Below, one piece after another: positions 7,761 through 16,642 of a stretch of DNA of 38,625 nt; position 1 is the stretch's first letter, and every line of letters begins with the position of its first letter. The position numbers were made by a program, and so were the translations under genes. Location: the NCBI GenBank assembly GCA_021604765.1, contig BQJP01000025.1, positions 1 to 38,625 on the forward strand. Direction: 5' to 3'. The notes beneath the pieces are model-generated. The model saw nothing but the letters and a program-made list of their open reading frames with translations, had not been told where the DNA came from and ran no database searches. The stretch comes from Thermodesulfobacteriota bacterium (GTDB lineage: Bacteria > Desulfobacterota_D > UBA1144 > Nemesobacterales > UBA2774).

Positions 7761-8894
7761 TTAAGTCAAGAAGTCTTTTAATATATACCCTTCTTCTGAA
7801 GCCGCTATTTTTTTAAGTGCTATAGTTTCAATTTGTCTTATACGTTCTCTGCTCAAGCTATATTTAAGTGCTATCTGTTCGAGCTTATGAGGATCTTCAT
7901 AATCAATGCCGAACCTCATTTTTAGCACATCTCTTTCTCTATCGGATAATTGTCTAAGCGATCTCCTAACTCTTTTTGTCATAGAGTTCTCAGCAATGTA
8001 ATAGTCGGCTTTCTTGCTGTTAGGGTCAGGAACTATGTCTAGATAGGTTTTAGTGTCTTCATCCACTCCTGATACTTCTAAGGGAACAGTTAGATTTCTT
8101 CCCCTTAGAATAGTGTTTACTACATCTTTGGAGAGACCTGTTTCTAGAGCTATTTCTTCGCTATCAGCTGTTTTTTCTCTATTATATTCTAGCCTGGCTT
8201 TTGCTTTAAAAACTACAGATGCTTGCTCCTGTAAATAGACCGGGATAGAAATTACCTTCGTTTGTTCCATGATCGCTCTGGATAATGACTGATGTATCCA
8301 CCAAGCACTGTAGGTTGAGAATTTAAATCCCTTTGTATGATCAAATTTTTCAACTGCTTTCATCAGTCCTATATTCCCTTCTTGTATCAAATCAGAGAGT
8401 GGAAGACCTCTGCTTTGATACCTATTGGCTAGATCAATTACAAATCTCAAATTGGACTTGATAAATTTCTCTCTAATCCTCAGTACTCTATCATTAAATA
8501 GTCTCTGCTTAGCTTGAAGATATGCTGTGTTTGTTTTTTTTGTATAGGTTTTTTTGCTATCTATTGTGTTCAGCTGTTCGAGTATTTCTTTAGTCTTTTC
8601 TTTGCAAATTTTTAACTGTGCCGCTAGAGCTAATTCATCTCGTCTGCTAAGGAGCCCCTCACCGTTTAAGTCTTTATAATATGCGAAAAGCAGTCTATAG
8701 TTTTTATTAACTGTTCCTGTATCAATTTCTGCTTCATCAGTTTCTGATTCCTTGTGTTCATCTTGATTATTGTCGGCATCAAAATTGATTTCATTTGCGG
8801 AATAATTTTGCTCAGAATCTTCTGATACAATGATCTCTGAGTGCTCAAAGGCATTGGTTAATAATTCATTCCCCTCTATTTGTTTAAGTGCCAT
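7761..8894 (-). CDS. Sigma-70-family factor, group 2 (RpoS/RpoD-like, no region 1.1)
   Basis: A 377-residue RNA polymerase sigma factor with regions 1.2 to 4.2. The first ~65 residues are acidic and unlike region 1.1. Region 1.2 spans about 68-98 ('YYKDLNGEGLLSRRDEL'). Region 2 spans 144-212, with the core-binding 'LPLSDLIQEGNIGLMKAVEKF' stretch and region 2.4 'STYSAWWIHQSLSRAI'. Region 3 spans about 214-290 and region 4 about 310-366, with the helix-turn-helix 'YSLSRERIRQIE'. Region 4.2 keeps the residues that read a housekeeping -35 element. In region 2.4 the usual 'WWIRQAIT' is 'WWIHQSLS'. The lack of region 1.1 and of the long non-conserved region points to an alternative, stationary- or stress-type factor. 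Translation starts behind GAGGAT; two palindromes overlap its promoter region. Confidence 0.9.
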   Translation of the reverse strand: MALKQIEGNELLTNAFEHSEIIVSEDSEQNYSANEINFDADNNQDEHKESETDEAEIDTGTVNKNYRLLFAYYKDLNGEGLLSRRDELALAAQLKICKEKTKEILEQLNTIDSKKTYTKKTNTAYLQAKQRLFNDRVLRIREKFIKSNLRFVIDLANRYQSRGLPLSDLIQEGNIGLMKAVEKFDHTKGFKFSTYSAWWIHQSLSRAIMEQTKVISIPVYLQEQASVVFKAKARLEYNREKTADSEEIALETGLSKDVVNTILRGRNLTVPLEVSGVDEDTKTYLDIVPDPNSKKADYYIAENSMTKRVRRSLRQLSDRERDVLKMRFGIDYEDPHKLEQIALKYSLSRERIRQIETIALKKIAASEEGYILKDFLT

Positions 8895-8920
8895 ATTCTT
8901 TAATCCTCAGAAGAATTTAA

Positions 8921-8981
8921 TTTAGGGTAACTAATGTTTAGGAACCCTAAATAAATATAATAAATTTTTTTCAGAAATCAA
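8921..8981 (-). promoter_or_regulatory. Sigma factor gene promoter with two palindromic operators
   Basis: Read on the minus strand, TTGATT (8981-8976) and TATATT (8959-8954) with a 16-bp spacer form a good promoter. Its upstream end lies inside the last codon of the MarR gene. Just downstream lie TTTAGG-AAC-CCTAAA (8937-8951, perfect 6+3+6) and a weaker copy TTTAGG-GTA-ACTAAT (8921-8935), with centres 16 bp apart. Both match the palindrome upstream of the MarR gene. A repressor bound here would cover the transcription start. Confidence 0.6.
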
Positions 8982-9589
8982 TGTTTTTTGTAGTGAGGAC
9001 ATTCTTTACATATATCATCTTCGCTTAGGAGTGTGTGGAGTTGCTCACAATAGTGGGGTTTAGGATCACCTATAAATCTATCTCTGCTAAAATAACAACA
9101 ATCTGTGCAAATATCACTACTGAAGATAAGTCCTTTATCAGTAAGTCTCTCTGTTATTCTATGAAGTAGATTCTCAAGTATCTCTTGTTCTTTCTCTGTG
9201 AATTCTGAAACTATTTCTTCAAGTTCTATTCCTATGTCTTCAAGTAAGTTCACCGCACGGATGCCACTTTGAGTCAAGTCTAGATGGACTTTTCTTCGAT
9301 CCTCCAAGTCTCGGCTTCTTAAGATCAGCTTTTTCTTTTCTAAAGAATCTATAATTCCGCTTGCTGTTGCAGGAGCGCATGAAAGGTTTTTCGCAATATT
9401 ACCAACTGTGATCGCTTCTTTTCTTGTGTAATTAATAAATAGGAGTGTTTTGATTTGAACCGGTGTAAGGTGTTCAATTTTACTCTTATCCCAGAAGATA
9501 TTCCTTACAGCCTGGCTTATACTAAAAAAGGTTCTAGTTATTTGGCCGCCTAAATTATTCTGACGGTAAAGTGGATCAAAGATAGACAT
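8978..9589 (-). CDS. MarR-family regulator with a cysteine-rich C-terminal extension
   Basis: A 203-residue protein, about 50 longer than a usual MarR repressor. Residues 20-150 form the dimeric winged-helix domain: recognition region 'TVGNIAKNLSCAPATASGII' and wing 'RSRDLEDRRKVHLDLTQSG'. The extra tail (151-203) holds Cys161, Cys164, Cys165, Cys181, Cys194 and Cys197, with His179 and His199 alongside, in a CxxCC...HYC...CxxC pattern. Such spacing suggests a Zn or Fe-S site and hence metal or redox sensing; this is inference. The ATG is preceded by AAGGTGA. A palindrome 12 bp upstream of the ATG implies autoregulation, and the same palindrome lies before the sigma factor gene just downstream. 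Confidence 0.85.
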   Translation of the reverse strand: MSIFDPLYRQNNLGGQITRTFFSISQAVRNIFWDKSKIEHLTPVQIKTLLFINYTRKEAITVGNIAKNLSCAPATASGIIDSLEKKKLILRSRDLEDRRKVHLDLTQSGIRAVNLLEDIGIELEEIVSEFTEKEQEILENLLHRITERLTDKGLIFSSDICTDCCYFSRDRFIGDPKPHYCEQLHTLLSEDDICKECPHYKKH

Positions 9590-9601
9590 TGGTCACCTTT
9601 A

Positions 9602-9645
9602 TTTAGGATACCTAATAGATCTTAGTTAATACAAGTTAATACAAT
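9602..9645 (-). promoter_or_regulatory. MarR gene upstream region: palindromic operator and tandem 10-mer
   Basis: TTTAGG-ATA-CCTAAT (9602-9616) is a 6+3+6 palindrome, one mismatch from perfect, and shares its half-sites with the pair before the sigma factor gene. Immediately upstream is a tandem repeat of TTAATACAA(G/T) at 9626-9635 and 9636-9645. Each copy gives a TTGTAT on the minus strand that could serve as a -35; TATCCT (9610-9605), inside the palindrome, could be the -10. The operator would thus overlap the promoter of its own regulator gene. Confidence 0.55.
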
Positions 9646-9658
9646 AGAATAGAAGAGA

Positions 9659-10858
9659 TTACAGTAGCTCAAGCCCATTCTCTGCTTCTGCAAAATATGC
9701 GGCTGCAGTTTCTTTTACGTTGGGATACTCATTCGTGTATTTATTCATTATTTCTGTTGCTGAGTCCTCTGTAATTTCATTTCTGACAAACGCAACGACA
9801 CATCCTCCATATCCGCCGCCATTAATTGCAGCACCATAAACTCCCTCCCTCAAGCTACTTAATTCAAAGAGCCTTTTAGCTTCCGGGCTGCCCCTATCAT
9901 AATTTTCTATAGTACTAATAGAAGATTCGTTCATCAATTGGCCAAATTTATCGATATCTCCGGTATTCCAAGCCTCTATTCCTTGCTCTACACGCCCGAC
10001 TTCTGAGAAATAATGAGCCGCCCAATTTTTTACATCCTCGGGCAATCTTTTTTTCTGGGCCTCGTAAACTTCAGATGGTATATCTGATAATACACTTGGA
10101 GATTTTAATCCTCCCATAAGTCCTAACAGGCCTGCTGTTCTTTTACATGCTTCAACCCTCTCGTTAAAACCTGATGAGGTTAGCTCATGGCTCAGACCAG
10201 TATATAAAATGAGAATCTTAAACTCCTTTCCAGATTCTGGTCTCGGATGTTCAATAACCTTTTTAGATTTAGTATCAATATATAACAATTGATCTTTCTT
10301 CCCATGGATAATTGAGCTCTGATCTAAAATACCGTTTTGCAATTTTAGATATTTATTTTCTATCCCTGAGTCGAGACAAACATATTGATCAGGTGTGAGA
10401 TTGTAATTATTTAAGTGAGAGAGTGCTTTAAGATAAGCTAGACCCACTGAGGCTGAAGAGCTTAAACCGCTTGCAGGCAATGACCCAGTTACTGCTCCTG
10501 TGAACCCTACTTCAATCGCCATATGTTCTTGAATAATTTTAGCTGCCCCCATTGCGTATCTTCCCCAGTCATCTTTTCTCGTAGTTCGTATGTTGTCTAA
10601 ACCAAACTCTACAATTCCCGGATAGTTTGTACTGTACAAACGAATTCTTCTCTCATCATTTGGAGCAAAGGCTAAGAGTGTTCTGGCGTTAATAGTCATA
10701 CCCAATACAGGACCGCCCTGATGATCTATGTGTGCACCAAGTGGTGAAATACGGTATGGGGAAGCTACAATATTTAATTCAGAATAGGCAAATTTTTCTC
10801 GTATTCGTAGATGTTCTATAAGTGTCTCAACTTGATCTTGTAGGGCTGGGAATTCCAT
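9659..10858 (-). CDS. GHMP sugar kinase, galacturonokinase-like (usually annotated galactokinase)
   Basis: A 399-residue GHMP kinase phosphorylating a sugar at C1 with ATP. Motif 1, 'SPYRISPLGAHIDHQGG' (33-49), replaces the galactokinase 'GRVNLIGEHTDYN'; the sugar-contacting Glu is Ala42, while His43 and Asp45 remain. From memory, plant D-galacturonokinase has nearly this wording ('PLGAHIDHQGG'). Motif 2 is 'PASGLSSSAS' (128-137), the catalytic Asp is Asp179 in 'GILDQ', and motif 3 is 'AINGGGYGGCVVAFV'. The product would then be galacturonate 1-phosphate, feeding nucleotide-sugar salvage. This rests on motif likeness; true galactokinase remains possible. The gene lies 17 bp downstream of the ABC transporter and is likely in one operon with it. 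Confidence 0.75.
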   Translation of the reverse strand: MEFPALQDQVETLIEHLRIREKFAYSELNIVASPYRISPLGAHIDHQGGPVLGMTINARTLLAFAPNDERRIRLYSTNYPGIVEFGLDNIRTTRKDDWGRYAMGAAKIIQEHMAIEVGFTGAVTGSLPASGLSSSASVGLAYLKALSHLNNYNLTPDQYVCLDSGIENKYLKLQNGILDQSSIIHGKKDQLLYIDTKSKKVIEHPRPESGKEFKILILYTGLSHELTSSGFNERVEACKRTAGLLGLMGGLKSPSVLSDIPSEVYEAQKKRLPEDVKNWAAHYFSEVGRVEQGIEAWNTGDIDKFGQLMNESSISTIENYDRGSPEAKRLFELSSLREGVYGAAINGGGYGGCVVAFVRNEITEDSATEIMNKYTNEYPNVKETAAAYFAEAENGLELL

Positions 10859-10875
10859 AAGTTCTAATTTTTATA

Positions 10876-12954
10876 TCAGCTTGTTAAAGTGGAAAACTGA
10901 CGTATCTCATTTTGTAGATTGTATAGATTAAAGTAAATGCCTTTTTTAGCTAGCAGTGAAGTGTGAGTCCCGGACTCTGAAATCTCACCTTTATGAATAA
11001 CAAGTATTCTATCCGCTTCTCTAACATTCGATAATCTGTGCGCGATAATTAAAGTTGTAGTACCGTTTCCATTCTTTTTTATTGTTTCTTGGATTCTTTT
11101 TTCAATATTGGCGTCAATATTTGAGGTCGCTTCATCTAGGATCATAAGTTTGGCGTTTTTTGAAAATGCCTGATTTATAGATACTAGTTGTTTCTCACCA
11201 GAAGATATAGAATTTCTATTACTGCTGGAAAGCTGCGCAATATTTTTTATTGACGGTAGACGATTGGTTCCAGTCTCATGGTCCTCTGAAACATTTTTGC
11301 CGAATAAAAACAAGTCTTGAAATACCGCGGAAATATTCTCTCTCAAGAAATCAGGATTGTAATCTAATATATTGATTCCGTCTAATAATATTTCTCCCTT
11401 TTGAGCTTCATAGAATCTTAGGATCAAATTTACAATCGTAGTTTTGCCTGATCCTGTTAATCCTACAAGAGCAACTGTTTCACTAGGGTTTAATTTAAAT
11501 GAGACATTTTTTAGAACCCATTCGTTATCGTCATATGAGAACCACACCTTCTTAAATTCAATCTCCCCGTTAATATCTCCCTCGGTTATTCCTGAGGTAG
11601 CCTCGGGAACAGCACTGGAAAGTTCGTATAAGTTTTCTGTAGCTGCAGCTGCAGACTGGAAGAGATTGTATTTTTCTGCAAGCTCCATTATTGGTCTGAA
11701 TAACAACCTCACATAGTATAAATAGGCAATTAGAGCACCCAGAGTTAAGTCCAGACTTAGTACCTCAAGCCCGCCATACCATAGTATGAAGGCGACTGTG
11801 AAAACACTAGTAAATTCTATAAATGGTCTGAATGTGGCATAGACCCAGAGCTGATCCATATTCGCTTTGTAGTTTTCACTGTTTACCCCCTTAAACTTCT
11901 CAAAGTTTTCTATCTCTTTGTTATATAGTTTGATCAGGATAATTCCTTTTACACTCTCTTGAACAAAAGCATTTAACTTTGCGATCGATATCCTGACATC
12001 TCTATAAACCGTTTTTAGTTTCATTCTGAAAAGACTTGCAAAAATAAGCATCAGCATAGTTAGAATAAATACATAAACAGTCAGAGTCCTATTCATAAAA
12101 AACATAACGACAAAAACACCAATAACTACTAGAATGTCCTTAAAGAACTGAACCATAACTGATGTATACATTTCATTTATCGCATTTATATCGTTTGTTA
12201 CTCGCGTAGTAAGTCTTCCAACAGGATTTTTATCAAAGAAGGTTTGTGGAAGACGCATTATATGGGAAAAGACCTGAACCCTCATCCTGTGCATAATTTT
12301 ATGCCCTGAGTAATTTAGAAGGTAGGTGAAAAGTGAGCTAAATATGAAAATTCCCAGTAGACAAAGGAACAATAGTGCTGCAAGTTTTATGACATGTTTT
12401 ATCTCGTCACTTCTTAAAACTATAATCTCACTTTTTTTTAACTTAGCCATTGAGGTATAACTTATGTAGTTATAAGGACCTACCGCGGCAAATAGGTCTT
12501 GGTTGTTGGCAACAATGTTAGCTAACTCTTTATTGTCCTCAGTGCTTAAATCGTTTTGATTAATTGCCAGGTACCTTTCCTCTGAGACTAGGCCCAGCTT
12601 TTCCAGATTGTGCCTATCCTCGTTGTCAATCTCTGACATGTCTATTAAATATGAACTTTGATCAAGAGGTACTACCAGGCTCGGGTATTTATCTTTTATA
12701 TCTAAGACTAATTTTCTATCTGTTTGTTTATCGCCTAAATCTGCAATTCTCCATGAGGGATAGATGTATTTATCCACAGCCAGTTTAGCAATATAGGGCA
12801 CAGTCAGCTCAAGGGAAGCTGTAATAATCATAAAGACAAGAGCTAAAAACATAGCTGTCCTATAGGGACCGGTGTATCCGAATAGCCATCTTATGAGTTT
12901 TAAGTCATAAGTTTTCTTGCCCTTTTTAGCTTCCTCGTTATCCATTAATGCCAA
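10876..12954 (-). CDS. ABC exporter half-transporter with large extracytoplasmic insert and shortened nucleotide-binding domain
   Basis: A 692-residue fused membrane-plus-ATPase exporter (MdlB/MsbA-like). Helix 1 lies at about 33-60. About 115 mostly polar residues follow before helix 2 (about 190-215), where most family members have a short loop; they should face the periplasm. 'LPQTFFDKNPVGRLTTRVTND' is the normal coupling region. In the ATPase domain, Walker A is 'GLTGSGKTT' (498-506), the Q-loop 'VFQD', the signature 'ISSGEKQ' (from 583), Walker B 'LMILDEATS' and the switch 'IIAHR'. The Q-loop to signature segment is about 20 residues short, and the exporter X-loop 'TEVGERG' is not recognisable. 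It precedes the galacturonokinase-like gene by 17 bp. Substrate unknown. Confidence 0.85.
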   Translation of the reverse strand: MALMDNEEAKKGKKTYDLKLIRWLFGYTGPYRTAMFLALVFMIITASLELTVPYIAKLAVDKYIYPSWRIADLGDKQTDRKLVLDIKDKYPSLVVPLDQSSYLIDMSEIDNEDRHNLEKLGLVSEERYLAINQNDLSTEDNKELANIVANNQDLFAAVGPYNYISYTSMAKLKKSEIIVLRSDEIKHVIKLAALLFLCLLGIFIFSSLFTYLLNYSGHKIMHRMRVQVFSHIMRLPQTFFDKNPVGRLTTRVTNDINAINEMYTSVMVQFFKDILVVIGVFVVMFFMNRTLTVYVFILTMLMLIFASLFRMKLKTVYRDVRISIAKLNAFVQESVKGIILIKLYNKEIENFEKFKGVNSENYKANMDQLWVYATFRPFIEFTSVFTVAFILWYGGLEVLSLDLTLGALIAYLYYVRLLFRPIMELAEKYNLFQSAAAATENLYELSSAVPEATSGITEGDINGEIEFKKVWFSYDDNEWVLKNVSFKLNPSETVALVGLTGSGKTTIVNLILRFYEAQKGEILLDGINILDYNPDFLRENISAVFQDLFLFGKNVSEDHETGTNRLPSIKNIAQLSSSNRNSISSGEKQLVSINQAFSKNAKLMILDEATSNIDANIEKRIQETIKKNGNGTTTLIIAHRLSNVREADRILVIHKGEISESGTHTSLLAKKGIYFNLYNLQNEIRQFSTLTS

Positions 12955-13146
12955 TTTCTAAATGCTCCTATATTCCTTATATAATTGCCTGATTAATCTT
13001 TGGATCTTATTAGTATAATCTTTTCTAAGAATTGTGTAGATTTTAGGTATAAGATAATATTAAGTTTATTTGCTACTTGTAAAAAATCAAAAATATTACA
13101 AACTGACGAAAATCAATTTTTAGCATAACTATATAAGGAGTTGTTT

Positions 13147-13449
13147 ATGATTAAGCATATCGTAATGTGGAGACTGAAGGACGTAGCCGCAGGTGCTACA
13201 AAAGAGGAGAATGCTCTTAAATTAAAAGACTCTCTTGAATCTCTGACAGATAAAATTCCATCATTAAAAGCTGCTGAGGTAGGTATTAATTTCAACCCGT
13301 CACCCGCAGCCTTCGATGTGGTTTTGTATTCAGAGTTTGAGGATCAAGAAGGTCTTAACGCATATCAGAATCATCCAGAGCATGTAAAGATAGTCGATTT
13401 TGTAGGAGAGATTAGAACAGACAGAGCAGTTGTAGATTATGAAGATTAA
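13147..13449 (+). CDS. Dabb-family (stress-responsive A/B-barrel) protein
   Basis: A 100-residue protein with the Dabb ferredoxin-like fold. It shows the N-terminal strand 'MIKHIVMWRLKD', a central helix 'ALKLKDSLESLTDKIPSL', then 'VGINFNPSPAAFDVVLYSEFED' and the closing 'YQNHPEHVKIVDFV', where the HP.H stretch is the most conserved part of the family. Members dimerise into an alpha/beta barrel; many are stress-induced, and a few act on polyketide or phenolic ligands. The actual role here is unknown. I start at the ATG at 13147, 6 bp behind AAGGAG; a TTG two codons earlier is possible. It is convergent with tsaD, 12 bp away. Confidence 0.85.
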   Translation: MIKHIVMWRLKDVAAGATKEENALKLKDSLESLTDKIPSLKAAEVGINFNPSPAAFDVVLYSEFEDQEGLNAYQNHPEHVKIVDFVGEIRTDRAVVDYED

Positions 13450-13461
13450 GGAATTACACAA

Positions 13462-14529
13462 TTAGGCTGTCTTAGTCTGAGAGCCTCTTCCTCTCGCTTG
13501 TTTAGGTCTTGAGGTTGAGAAAGGTGTAAGACTAAGTTTGGACGTAGTTCCATTTTTAAACATAAATCCTCCAAGAGACCCTATCATGGCAGCGTTATCT
13601 GTACAGTATTTTGGAGATGGGATATATACCGAAATGCCTTCTTCCTCAAGCTTTTCCTTAGATAGTTCTCTTAACCTAGAATTACATGCTACTCCACCTG
13701 CAATAACAACACTTTTCACATGGTTTTCTTTAGCCGCGAGCAGTGTCTTATCAACGAGGGTTTCTACGATGGCTTCCTGGTAGCTTGCGCATATATCTTT
13801 TAATTCTTTGTTGTTTGGGTCTGGGTGCTTTCTTAAGTAATAGAGGACTGAGGTTTTAACACCGCTAAAGCTGAAATCAAAAGTAGACGTAGTCATAAAA
13901 GGTCGTGGGAAAGGGATTGCTCCCCTATTACCTTCTTTTGCCAGCTTATCGATTTCTATACCGCCAGGGTATGGCAGTCCCATAATTTTAGCTGCTTTAT
14001 CAAATGCTTCTCCTGCAGCATCGTCTCTTGTTTTCCCAAGCATCTCAAATTCCGTATGGCTCTTTACAAGATAAAGGCTAGTATGTCCTCCGGATACAAC
14101 GAGTCCAACAAAAGGGAACGGAACTTCATTTTCCAGATGAACAGCAGACATATGAGCTTCAAGATGGTTAACCCCAATAAGTGGGATATTTAGTCCAAAG
14201 GCAATAGCTTTCGCAGTTGAAAGCCCAACCATCAAGGCCCCTATCAACCCCGGACCGTGCGTAACAGCAACCCCATCAATATCTTCTCTTTTAATTCCTG
14301 ATTCTTTAATAGCTTTATCTACTACTGGCATTATTAGCTCAACATGCTTTCTTGAAGCTATCTCTGGTACAACTCCGCCGTATTCTTTGTGAATATCAAT
14401 CTGAGAAGCTACTATATTTGACAGCACCTTCGTACCGTCCTGTATTACAGCCGCCGAGGTTTCATCGCATGAGGACTCTATAGCCAGTAAATTGGATGAC
14501 ATTCCATCTATTTTACTAGACTCTTTCAT
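13462..14529 (-). CDS. tsaD: tRNA N6-threonylcarbamoyladenosine transferase TsaD
   Basis: This enzyme transfers threonylcarbamoyl from threonylcarbamoyl-AMP to A37 of ANN-decoding tRNAs, working with TsaB and TsaE. Family marks are 'AIESSCDETSAAV' near the start, 'YGGVVPEIASRKH', 'HGPGLIGALMVGL', the metal-binding HxxxH in 'VNHLEAHM', 'SGGHTSLYLVK', 'DDAAGEAFDKAAK', 'FSFSGVKT' and 'GGVACNSRLR'. Its 355 residues are normal. The start is uncertain: GTG 14535, ATG 14529 (GAG 8 bp upstream) and ATG 14502 are all in frame, and the family usually begins close to the third. It is divergent from thiC. tsaB and tsaE are not in the window. Confidence 0.95.
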   Translation of the reverse strand: MKESSKIDGMSSNLLAIESSCDETSAAVIQDGTKVLSNIVASQIDIHKEYGGVVPEIASRKHVELIMPVVDKAIKESGIKREDIDGVAVTHGPGLIGALMVGLSTAKAIAFGLNIPLIGVNHLEAHMSAVHLENEVPFPFVGLVVSGGHTSLYLVKSHTEFEMLGKTRDDAAGEAFDKAAKIMGLPYPGGIEIDKLAKEGNRGAIPFPRPFMTTSTFDFSFSGVKTSVLYYLRKHPDPNNKELKDICASYQEAIVETLVDKTLLAAKENHVKSVVIAGGVACNSRLRELSKEKLEEEGISVYIPSPKYCTDNAAMIGSLGGFMFKNGTTSKLSLTPFSTSRPKQARGRGSQTKTA

Positions 14530-14550
14530 ATTCACAACTCAAAGATATAA

Positions 14551-14579
14551 TTGCGATTTTCTCTCAATACTTTTATACT
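14551..14579 (+). promoter_or_regulatory. Candidate sigma-70 promoter for thiC
   Basis: TTGCGA (14551-14556) and TATACT (14574-14579) are separated by exactly 17 bp, placing transcription start near 14586 and leaving a leader of about 60 nt. That leader is too short for a TPP riboswitch, and I see no conserved CTGAGA core. Confidence 0.5.
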
Positions 14580-14627
14580 ATCTGTTGTTAAGTTGTTAAT
14601 GGGCCAATAATGGGTTTGGCAAGCTAA

Positions 14628-16553
<1,926 letters not shown>

Positions 16554-16642
16554 TCGTTAGTTAAGTTAGACTATTTCTGCATGTCCCCACAAAATTAATC
16601 TCCATTAATATATAAAAAACATATACGGATTCTTAAATATTA

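Noticed and set aside
7761-8894. Housekeeping RpoD
   Set aside because: Region 1.1 and the long non-conserved region are absent, and the apparent repressor control fits an alternative factor better. It remains possible if the genome has no other sigma-70.
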